NCBI GenBank assembly: GCA_905480545.1
Contig: CAJQQR010000275.1
Coordinates: forward strand, 1-38,886
DNA: 38,886 nt
From: an uncultured Pirellulaceae bacterium
GTDB taxonomy: Bacteria > Planctomycetota > Planctomycetia > Pirellulales > Pirellulaceae
Reading direction: 5' to 3'
In this document: positions 32,218-38,886 of the stretch, in pieces
How the letters are laid out: the number at the start of each line of letters is the position of its first letter
Numbering within the stretch: position 1 is the first letter of the stretch
Position numbers and translations under genes: made by a program
The notes under the pieces: model-generated
Database searches by the model: none
Told to the model about the DNA's origin: nothing
What the model saw: only the letters and a program-made list of their open reading frames with translations

Positions 32218-33210
32218 TTATTCCGCATTTTGTGTATAGCTGCATTTCGACCATAGCCTTGTGCCAAGCTCGTGCAAATACTGGGAATCCTCGACAGCCT
32301 GCCGCCAACTGTTGGGAATTGACTCGACACCCAACCGAGCTCCCATAACGGATCCCGTGATCGCACCAATCGAATCGGAATCTCCATCGGTGTTGATGGC
32401 CGTGAGAATGGCCTGCTTGTAGTCATCGGGAAAACGCCAGAAGCAGTACATGGCACTTGCCACCGCCTCTTCAGCAACCCATCCTTCGCCCAGACCACCC
32501 TGAGCGAGCGTTTCAGCAGGTGGGTTCGCTAGAAGCTCCGGAATTTTACTCCATGTGGCCCTGAAGTCGGGTGATGAATCGCAGCACCGTGCATCGACCT
32601 CGTGGAAAATACGCTCTGGCTCAGCACCGGTAAGCGCCATTGCAACCATGATCGCCGCTGCGGCCGCCCCCTCCAATGCCGCCGCGTGTCCATGTGTCAA
32701 AAGGCTCGACGCCCGCGCCACATCCGACACTTGATCAAGGTCCTTGAAATACAAACCAATTGGTGCCACTCTCATCGCACTGCCACACCCCTTCGATTCT
32801 GCAACACCGGCATCACGCCAATGGACTCCGAGAGAGAGATTGGCGCAGCCTTCCATACAAGTCGCACCGGGCGCCCGATTGTTGTTATCCGAACGCGACC
32901 AACTGACAAATCGTCGGCCCATTTCCACCATGAGTTGATCGAGATTGTGTTCACTACCGTGCAAAAGCGACTCGCCAACGGCAATTGTCATCTGCGTGTC
33001 GTCGGTGAATGTTCCCGGTGGATGGTCTGTTCCAGCGAATAGCGGACGGGAAAAACGAGAATCTTTGAGCGCGATGAAATCCGTAATTCCTTCAGGGCCG
33101 ATCTCCGCTAGCAGTTGATCTCGCCGCCGAAACTCTGCTGGGTACCCAATGGCATCGCCAACAGCGAGCCCAACGATTGATCCGACAAATTGAGATTCGG
33201 TCGCTGACAT
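32218..33210 (-). CDS. ADP-ribosylglycohydrolase (DraG-like)
   Basis: The 330-residue protein removes ADP-ribose from a target or hydrolyses an ADP-ribosyl compound. It carries the di-metal-binding motifs of the family: GLAVGDAIGYPAE (14-26), TDDTQM (69-74) and NTDGDSDSIGAITGSVMGAR towards the C-terminus. It has no signal peptide, so it is cytoplasmic. The ATG at 33210 is clear. No adjacent ADP-ribosyltransferase gene is present, so it is not evidently an antitoxin of a local pair. Confidence 0.9.
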   Translation of the reverse strand: MSATESQFVGSIVGLAVGDAIGYPAEFRRRDQLLAEIGPEGITDFIALKDSRFSRPLFAGTDHPPGTFTDDTQMTIAVGESLLHGSEHNLDQLMVEMGRRFVSWSRSDNNNRAPGATCMEGCANLSLGVHWRDAGVAESKGCGSAMRVAPIGLYFKDLDQVSDVARASSLLTHGHAAALEGAAAAAIMVAMALTGAEPERIFHEVDARCCDSSPDFRATWSKIPELLANPPAETLAQGGLGEGWVAEEAVASAMYCFWRFPDDYKQAILTAINTDGDSDSIGAITGSVMGARLGVESIPNSWRQAVEDSQYLHELGTRLWSKCSYTQNAE

Positions 33211-33350
33211 GAGGGAGTACCTACGTAGTCGAGTGGAATAACATTAACGATCATCGAGCTGCGGCTAGTGATTGTCAATTTGGAAATAACCAATTTGCGG
33301 CTTAGGTCAATTTTTTTATGCGGATTGTTCATGTCCGAATAGCAGCTTTG

Positions 33351-33830
33351 CTACCACGGGCGGAGTATCGAGAATAGACTGCTCGTGTTTCCTGAGTCGA
33401 GTGTCGTGCCGGTTCCGCATTTCGCCCAATGGTGCTGGGGGTCATGCTCGGCCCGGAAATCGCTGGTGGTTAGATCAATGGAGGCGCCGACCTTACCATC
33501 GGATTCTACCCAAACCTGACTTTCGTTCGTGTTGTGCTTGAGGACCACGTGTTCAAAGCCACCGTGTTCTCGATCAACCCAATAGTGTTTTGGCATCATG
33601 CCGGGAACAACCACGGTCAACCGATCGTCAGTTTCAAATCCTCCTGGACGTGCTTGAAAATAGACTTCGATACCATTGGGCAATTTGCCGCCGATTTTTG
33701 GCCCCCAAGGTGCATGGCCGGTCAGCACGCGTCCAATTGCGAAGGGCATCCATAACATAAAGAGCACTATAAGCGTGCGGAAAATAACTACGAATGCTTT
33801 CTTTGCGTTCTGCGGTGCTTCGCGGGCCAT
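33351..33830 (-). CDS. membrane-anchored hypothetical protein
   Basis: An ATG at 33830 (AAGGAC six bases upstream) starts MAREAPQNAKKAFVVIFRTL and is preferred over the TTG at 33875. One N-terminal membrane span (VVIFRTLIVLFMLWMPFAIG) is followed by about 110 extracytoplasmic residues with a beta-rich pattern (GIEVYFQARPGGFETDDRLT, VVPGMMPKHYWVDREHGGFE). I do not recognise the family. It is co-directional with the DUF1579-like gene upstream (127 nt gap), so co-transcription is possible. Confidence 0.55.
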   Translation of the reverse strand: MAREAPQNAKKAFVVIFRTLIVLFMLWMPFAIGRVLTGHAPWGPKIGGKLPNGIEVYFQARPGGFETDDRLTVVVPGMMPKHYWVDREHGGFEHVVLKHNTNESQVWVESDGKVGASIDLTTSDFRAEHDPQHHWAKCGTGTTLDSGNTSSLFSILRPW

Positions 33831-33956
33831 GCGTGTCCTTGTCGTGTAAAGCCTATGTTCACCGAGTCGCAGCAAACAGCATTGATTTTAGATTCCTCGC
33901 GATCCGCGGCTTCTTGAGCCACGAATTGCTATTCCACATTTTGATATTCCCCAGCG

Positions 33957-34835
33957 TTACTTCAAAGGGATTTCTTGGATTCGCCCAAGTTCTTCCGGTG
34001 TCACACGTTTTACCTGCCCACCTCCGGTGAGCATTAGCAGCGATGCTTTCGCTTTCGTTGATTCCCATGCCAGCCGATACTGGTCATTAATATCGCCATC
34101 TTTAGACAATTTGGAGTTCCAGATCATCGTGATTTCTGAGCGTTGAAGCCGATCGATTGCGGCGAGGACCGAAAGATCGGTTTTTGCCTGACGGGCAAGG
34201 AAACCAGCAAGTTCATCCTTGTTCGCGGGAGATTTACCGTATTTGGCACGATAAGAATGGTATGCCAGTCCAAGCGTCGCAAGTTGCGATGTTCGATAAA
34301 CGAGTTCTCGTTCCTTCGTTGGCGAAGTTTTGCCGCTAGACTGGTAGACCGTTTCGCCATTCTTGTCCTTGATTTGAATTCGCCATTTATGTGCTAGGCG
34401 TTTATCGAATGCCATTGTCCAAACGTGGGATGTTTCAAATGCTCCGCTGCCGGTCCAAGTCATCGTCCATGTCTTTGGATCCCATGCGCCTTCGGATTCG
34501 AAAACGGTTCCCGTTGAGTCGAACGACCACTGGCGGTAGACATTCGCCAGCGGATCATAAGTCATGATGACCGTACCGTTCATTCCCGGTGCATCATCAA
34601 CAGCCTCACGCGTCCATGTTTGTCGAAGAAACCGACCACCGTGAACCCATTCGCCCTTGGCCGCACCGCGAGCACGCGTCGGTGTTGCTACCACCGTGTC
34701 AAATGTCCCGATCAAATTCTGCAATGCGGCGAGCTCCGGGATATCGCGCGAGGGTCTTTGCGGTTGATCATCGGCGAAGACGTGTGAGGATAAATACACA
34801 GCAACGATGAAAAACGCGGTTTTGGTTTTGTTCAT
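33957..34835 (-). CDS. secreted DUF1579-like protein with a planctomycete helical C-terminal segment
   Basis: The ATG at 34835 has a GGAGAG upstream and opens a signal peptide (MNKTKTAFFIVAVYLSSHVFA); the TTG at 34910 is a less likely start. Residues about 35-170 (LQNLIGTFDTVVATPTRARG, MNGTVIMTYDPLANVYRQWS, TWTMTWTGSG) look like DUF1579, a lipocalin-like barrel. The C-terminal part (TSQLATLGLAYHSYRAKYGK SPANKDEL, then GGGQVKRVTPEELGRI) matches a module common in planctomycete secreted proteins with pilin-like helices. Function unknown. Confidence 0.6.
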   Translation of the reverse strand: MNKTKTAFFIVAVYLSSHVFADDQPQRPSRDIPELAALQNLIGTFDTVVATPTRARGAAKGEWVHGGRFLRQTWTREAVDDAPGMNGTVIMTYDPLANVYRQWSFDSTGTVFESEGAWDPKTWTMTWTGSGAFETSHVWTMAFDKRLAHKWRIQIKDKNGETVYQSSGKTSPTKERELVYRTSQLATLGLAYHSYRAKYGKSPANKDELAGFLARQAKTDLSVLAAIDRLQRSEITMIWNSKLSKDGDINDQYRLAWESTKAKASLLMLTGGGQVKRVTPEELGRIQEIPLK

Positions 34836-34910
34836 GCGGATTCTCTCCGAGACATAGTTGTCAAAAAATAGCGAGCCGAAAACAGCGATCAACCATTTCC
34901 TAAACGACAC

Positions 34911-35673
34911 GCAAGTCCGGCTTCACGTCCATCGTATAAATGCTCATCATGGCCGCCTTGTTAGCGTCGGCCTTTCCATTACAGACAAGCTGTAAAATTC
35001 GTCATCACCTGAGAGCATCAGCTGAGCGAAAAAAACGTGACTCGAACTCCGGCAACCCCTTGGCGTTTTACCAAGCATCCGACAAGGAGAACAAAGATGA
35101 CTCTGTATTTAACTCAACACCTATTTTACTTCGGAATCGATCAGCACGGCAACAAGATGTACGCATGCGAGGTCGACTCAAATGATAAAAAATGACTCCA
35201 TCATAACTTTCACACGCAAGATACAAACCCATTCTCTGAGAGCCTTGCACTATTTCAGTAGCAAGCCAAACGATTTCGTTTTCAGCTGCAAAGGCATGTT
35301 CAACAGGTACTGGCGTTGTGATTCCTGTGAAAGCAGAGATATTCCGTTGGTGTCGGGAAAGTCCTCTACCTTGAAGCCATGCACGACACCAAAGGCAATC
35401 AGCAGAACACGAAAGCAAAGACACATTATCTTCGGCGATCAACTCGGGACTCCACCAAAGAGAACCAATTAGCTCGCTTTGACAAATCGTCTGAGTCATT
35501 CAAACCGAAACAAACTGGTCCGTTCTCTTTCGTTTTCACAGTCGTCAAATGCTGCGCGCGACGGGCGAAAACAAAAGAGAACTCTCAAAGCAAGCTGCAA
35601 AAAAATCCCGACTTTTACCGGGGACACCGGTATGTACTACTTGGCAAATGGGGGCATGAAGATGTTATGCCCC
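34911..35673. other. spacer without a convincing gene
   Basis: Overlapping ORFs on both strands (35068-35499 minus, 35182-35472 and 35379-35684 plus) have no recognisable domain. A minus-strand frame beginning MCLCFRVLLIAFGVVHGFK (about 35428) looks like a short leader, but the frame ends after about 60 codons. No RNA gene seen. Confidence 0.4.
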
Positions 35674-36282
35674 TTACGCAGTGATCGAAAATGGAGTTAA
35701 CGAATCCGCGTCAGTATCTAAGATGGCGAATGAGCCTTGAAATAGCGCACCAACGATGACGAAATAACGTTCCAATGAACTAAATGAGAGGACGGTTTTA
35801 CCACGCCATGCGATGGGATGTCTAAGAGTTGATGCAAACCACCGATGAAAGTGGCCGACAAGGATAATGCGGTGCGTGACTTGCTGAAATTCAGACGTCA
35901 GGCTGCCATTGGTCCATGGTGGCTTTCCCAGATAGTAGGCCGTTGGATCAGTCGCATCCCATGTCGGGAGACCGTGTGTAACTAGAATGTCACCAATTTC
36001 GAATTGCGACTTTAAAGTCGAGAAGAATTCAATTACAGAAGTCCCGTAACGATTGGCAAAGTGGTCGCTCGGATTGTGGGCTAGGCCGAGGTCATGGTTT
36101 CCCCAGACGCCGCAGGGAGCAAAAGGGCGAAGCAATGACACGGTCTCGTCAATTCGTTTGCCATCAACGGCGATGTCCCCAAGTAGAAGAAGTTTATCAA
36201 CGCGTTCGTGCTGAAGCATGTTTAGCGCCTCGCGAAGATACTCAACATGCTCGTGAATGTCGGCGAGAATACCGTAACGCAT
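35674..36282 (-). CDS. YfcE/MJ0936-type metallophosphoesterase
   Basis: The 202-residue cytoplasmic protein is a minimal calcineurin-like phosphoesterase: ADIHEH (Asp8, His10), LLLGDIAVDG, WGNHDLG, LVTHGLPTW and VGHFHRWF provide the metal ligands. It probably hydrolyses a phosphodiester or phosphomonoester with Mn-type metals; substrate unknown. It is unrelated in architecture to the Tat-exported phosphoesterase at 6219. The ATG at 36282 is the natural start. Confidence 0.88.
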   Translation of the reverse strand: MRYGILADIHEHVEYLREALNMLQHERVDKLLLLGDIAVDGKRIDETVSLLRPFAPCGVWGNHDLGLAHNPSDHFANRYGTSVIEFFSTLKSQFEIGDILVTHGLPTWDATDPTAYYLGKPPWTNGSLTSEFQQVTHRIILVGHFHRWFASTLRHPIAWRGKTVLSFSSLERYFVIVGALFQGSFAILDTDADSLTPFSITA

Positions 36283-36685
36283 TTGTAATTTTTACGCGAT
36301 TAGTTCTTGGCGGGCATAACGAATTGCGATCTATCCGGTTTTCGGTTGCAAACGTGCTGAAGCGGATTTGATTTTAACCGAGATTCGGATAGATCGTGCG
36401 TTGAACTTTGTCGCTACGATGCGACTTGTAAAACGTTGATTGTAAAAGATAATCGCCCGAAATAACAGCGATTTTTCGTCAGCCTGAGGACGAGTAAGGC
36501 TCGTACCATGCCGGACGATGAGGCGAATCCATTAAATCACGCCAGCTTGGTTTCACTTGAACACTATGCAGAATCAATGCACTTTTGCAGCAGGGACATT
36601 TTGGGTTCGCGACGATTTTCAAATCTAAATCGGATGACTGTCTGTCATATGACGGCACGTCGAGTGCTTGATCCGAGGGGGCACC
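36283..36685. other. spacer downstream of the IS91-type transposase
   Basis: No gene seen. The terminus of the IS91-type element should lie here, but I cannot identify the ter-type hairpin with confidence. Confidence 0.4.
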
Positions 36686-37834
36686 TTACTCTGTGGTTTC
36701 AGTTTGTTCGCCGTTTTGAAATGCTATACATTTCCGGCATTTCTCCAAGTAGGATTCGCGATGGCGGTTGCTCCAACCGCCAAATCGACGACTCTTCGTG
36801 AAGCCGTGAGGCAACACATGAAGACACCAACGACGTACGAATTCAACCGTTGTTAAAATGATCGGGACTTGTTTCGATTCGCCGCCAGTGACTTCGCCAA
36901 CTCGGGCACTGAAAGTCACATTCTGGAAATCTGCCGCAGTGATACGAGCGTCAGAAATCGGACCGCCGGTTAAATAGCGTGCCAAGTACTTTAACACATG
37001 CTCCGTGTCGCAGCCTTTGGGCGGTGGTTGAATGTAGCTCACCCAAGTCAACGCACGCAGTTCGTCGGTAAAAGATTTCCATACGTCATTATCTTTGAGT
37101 TCCGCGAATTCATCATTAAGCGATATCTTGTTACACTTTCTCAGTCGATTCAAGCCCTTGAGAAAGAAGTCGCGGTAAGTGTCGCGAAGCTGTTCGGCAT
37201 CCACCAGATAACGTCCGATCGAATCTTCATCATTGTCTCGCTTGCTGACTTTCCAAACTTGATCAGAACTTGAATCTAAACTCGGTCCGCCGCCGGGAAC
37301 GACGGCATGAACATGAACGTGGGCATCAAGTTTCTGATTCCAAGTATGTAACACCATCAACGCAGCAGGATCGTAACCTTGTTCGGCCATGATCGTCTTC
37401 TTTAATGCTTTCCAAGCTGACCGAAACAACAATTTGAACATTTCGCGGCGATTTCCCAATGCCAGACGCGATAACTTGTCCGGCAAAGTGAACACGACTT
37501 GAAAGTAATCGACGCCGCGTCCTTTCTTATGCTCGAGAATCAGTTCGCGAGCCGAATGAACCCAGTCACGTCGTTTCGCTCCGCTGCAGGTTGGGCAATG
37601 TCGGTCGCCGCACGAATTGTAAACACCGCATTGATGTGAACAAGTTTCGCATTGATATTTCCGCCCACCCAACGCCGCAGTCCGACAAAGCGATAATTTT
37701 GCCAACGTACTTTGGACTTGCGGTACGGCTTGCCGCGGGTAACTTTTGACGTATTGAGCGGACGTTGACTTTAGGATTTCGGCGACAGTTAGTTTGGTGA
37801 ACCGTTGTTCTGGTCGTAGTTTGGATCGGACCAT
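36686..37834 (-). CDS. IS91-family HUH transposase
   Basis: The protein has an N-terminal zinc-binding region (CETCSHQCGVYNSC, then CPTCSGAKRRDW) and the HUH motif HVHVHAVVPGGG in the middle. Tyr-containing VLKYLARYLTGG is the likely nucleophile region, followed by a basic C-terminus (TTVEFVRRWCLHVLPHGFTK). IS91 elements move by a rolling-circle, single-strand mechanism. The frame extends to a TTG at 37861, but the ATG at 37834 is preferred. The start overlaps the end of the recombinase gene upstream by about 46 nt, so the two are probably translationally coupled. The C-terminus ends with CRKCIAFQNGEQTE. Confidence 0.88.
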   Translation of the reverse strand: MVRSKLRPEQRFTKLTVAEILKSTSAQYVKSYPRQAVPQVQSTLAKLSLCRTAALGGRKYQCETCSHQCGVYNSCGDRHCPTCSGAKRRDWVHSARELILEHKKGRGVDYFQVVFTLPDKLSRLALGNRREMFKLLFRSAWKALKKTIMAEQGYDPAALMVLHTWNQKLDAHVHVHAVVPGGGPSLDSSSDQVWKVSKRDNDEDSIGRYLVDAEQLRDTYRDFFLKGLNRLRKCNKISLNDEFAELKDNDVWKSFTDELRALTWVSYIQPPPKGCDTEHVLKYLARYLTGGPISDARITAADFQNVTFSARVGEVTGGESKQVPIILTTVEFVRRWCLHVLPHGFTKSRRFGGWSNRHRESYLEKCRKCIAFQNGEQTETTE

Positions 37835-38706
37835 CTGGGCAATTGCCGAGTCGGCAGCCAATCCAATGGACTGGGGATTCTTTGAAAGTGCGATCGCCGA
37901 ACGTGAAGATAAATCATCGTCGTGATAATGCTTGAATGGCCCAGCAACCGACTGATCGTCAAGATGTCCACACCTGCCTCTAGCAATCCCGTTGCGTACG
38001 AATGCCGAAGCGTGTGTGGCGTCACGTTCTTTTTGATGCCCGCCTTGCGAGCCGAAACCTTGATGACTTTCTGAACACTGGTCTGAGCGTATGGACGATC
38101 TGCCGTCTTGCCGGGAAATAGAAACGTTGTCGGCTTGTGGACTTTCCAGTAAAAACGAAGCTCCTTCAGCAGCCGAGGCGAAAGCGGAACCAGCCGTTGC
38201 TTTGATCCTTTGCCGAAGCGGATATTCAATTGCATTCTCTGGCTGTCGATGTTGCTCAGTTTCAAGTTCGCTGCTTCGGAAAGCCGCAAGCCCGCTGAAT
38301 AAAGCGTCATGAAGAACGTTCGATGTTTCAGATAAGACGTTGATTGCAATAACCTGTTACCTTCATCTGCTCCCAACACGGTCGGGAGCTTGTGTTCGCG
38401 TTTTCCGTACGGAATCATGTCGATATGCCATGGCTTGGAAATCGTGACGCTGAAAAAGAAACGTAGGCCACAACCGGCTTGGTTGATACTGCTGAAGCCA
38501 ACTTTGCGAATTTCGATTAAGTGCAGTTGATAGTTCCGAATATCTTCCGGCATGGCATCGGAAATTGGTTTCTTTTCGAGAAACTGATCAAATTTGTCGA
38601 TGTGGTAGGTGTACGCATCGATCGTAGCCGACGCGAAGTTCCGAATCTTCATGTCCTCGATCATTCGAAGAGTCATCGGCGTCTGGCGTTTTTGGTACGG
38701 CGTCAT
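37789..38706 (-). CDS. tyrosine recombinase (XerC/D-like) linked to the IS91-type transposase
   Basis: The 305-residue protein has an N-terminal SAM-like core-binding domain (DMKIRNFASATIDAYTYHID) and a catalytic domain with Arg in YSAGLRLSEAANLKL, HTLRHSYATGLLEAG, LLGHSSIITTMIYLHV (His and nucleophile Tyr). It lacks the extra integron-integrase patch, so it is not IntI. It overlaps the transposase gene and is co-directional, a pairing found in some IS91-like elements; it may resolve intermediates or assist integration. ATG at 38706. Confidence 0.88.
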   Translation of the reverse strand: MTPYQKRQTPMTLRMIEDMKIRNFASATIDAYTYHIDKFDQFLEKKPISDAMPEDIRNYQLHLIEIRKVGFSSINQAGCGLRFFFSVTISKPWHIDMIPYGKREHKLPTVLGADEGNRLLQSTSYLKHRTFFMTLYSAGLRLSEAANLKLSNIDSQRMQLNIRFGKGSKQRLVPLSPRLLKELRFYWKVHKPTTFLFPGKTADRPYAQTSVQKVIKVSARKAGIKKNVTPHTLRHSYATGLLEAGVDILTISRLLGHSSIITTMIYLHVRRSHFQRIPSPLDWLPTRQLPRWSDPNYDQNNGSPN

Positions 38707-38886
38707 AGCAGAATCCTTAAGGCAAAAGCAAGGTGATAAAGCTTTAGCCTGCTTGAGGAATCAAAAAGCGCAAGGCCGGACAACCGAAACGTTCCGCAAA
38801 ACCGGAAGGCGAACCAAGACGCCAGAACGGAACGCAACACGTTGAAAATGTCAGAAGGCGATCCCCCTCAAAACGCATCGTCTAGC

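Noticed and set aside
34960..35670. Overlapping ORFs on both strands as small genes
   Set aside because: No domain, no good ribosome-binding site, and mutually overlapping frames of similar length; treated as spacer.
37789..38706. Tyrosine recombinase as the integron integrase for the attC cluster
   Set aside because: It lacks a recognisable IntI-specific insert, overlaps an IS91 transposase gene and is 33 kb from the attC sites.
1..38886. CRISPR arrays or rRNA genes
   Set aside because: No regularly spaced direct repeats and no rRNA-like conserved segments were seen; only one tRNA fragment.

Overview
The window looks like the chromosome of a marine planctomycete of the Rhodopirellula/Pirellulales type. 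It carries a c-type cytochrome of the DUF1587/1592/1588/1585 architecture next to a DUF1552 protein, a two-domain DUF1080 protein, many small secreted or Tat-exported proteins, few operons and long gene-poor spacers. This assignment comes from protein families read by eye; no database search was possible.

Layout. 1-580: left edge with the 3' tail of a tyrosine recombinase. 582-2030: DUF1080 protein. 2031-3133: spacer. 3134-4700: the most interesting block, three attC-like recombination sites (3134-3224, 3864-3988, 4618-4700) that delimit promoterless gene cassettes, one for a small membrane protein with a frameshifted zinc-ribbon tail and one for a Shedu (DUF4263)-like protein that seems to have lost the nuclease residues. 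No integron integrase is in the window, so this is an integrase-less attC cluster. 4700-6170: an IS110/IS1111-type element abutting the last attC, with subterminal 16-bp inverted repeats and a transposase that needs an ATA start to keep its first catalytic Asp. 6219-8900: Tat-exported phosphoesterase, a tRNA-Leu(CAA) 3' fragment with its terminator, and a GNAT acetyltransferase. 9008-11547: a complete IS256-type element, a 2OG-Fe(II) dioxygenase and the tail of a second, unrelated IS256-type transposase. 11735-20995: secreted proteins including a papain-like protease with an EF-hand insert, the cytochrome/DUF1552 pair and an amidase. 21307-24729: tyrosine/homogentisate catabolism (AsnC-type regulator, hppD, hmgA). 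24726-26547: a decayed YceI/HMA pseudogene and an XRE-DUF429 fusion. 26802-31200: secreted carbohydrate-type beta-sandwich protein, a CxxCH protein fused to an alpha/alpha toroid, a frameshifted membrane pseudogene and a C39-like protease. 32218-36282: ADP-ribosylglycohydrolase, two secreted or anchored proteins and a YfcE-like phosphoesterase. 36686-38706: an IS91-type transposase overlapped by a tyrosine recombinase.

How genes work together. The clearest pathway is 4-hydroxyphenylpyruvate -> homogentisate -> maleylacetoacetate (hppD, hmgA) with a divergent AsnC-family regulator. The cytochrome/DUF1552 pair is a probable two-gene operon. The rest are mostly single genes. Mobile DNA is dense: IS110/IS1111, two IS256 types, IS91 with a recombinase, an attC cluster and two recombinase- or tRNA-linked scars. 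Many intergenic regions also carry 10-20 bp head-to-tail duplications, which is unusual in number and always outside or at the edge of genes.
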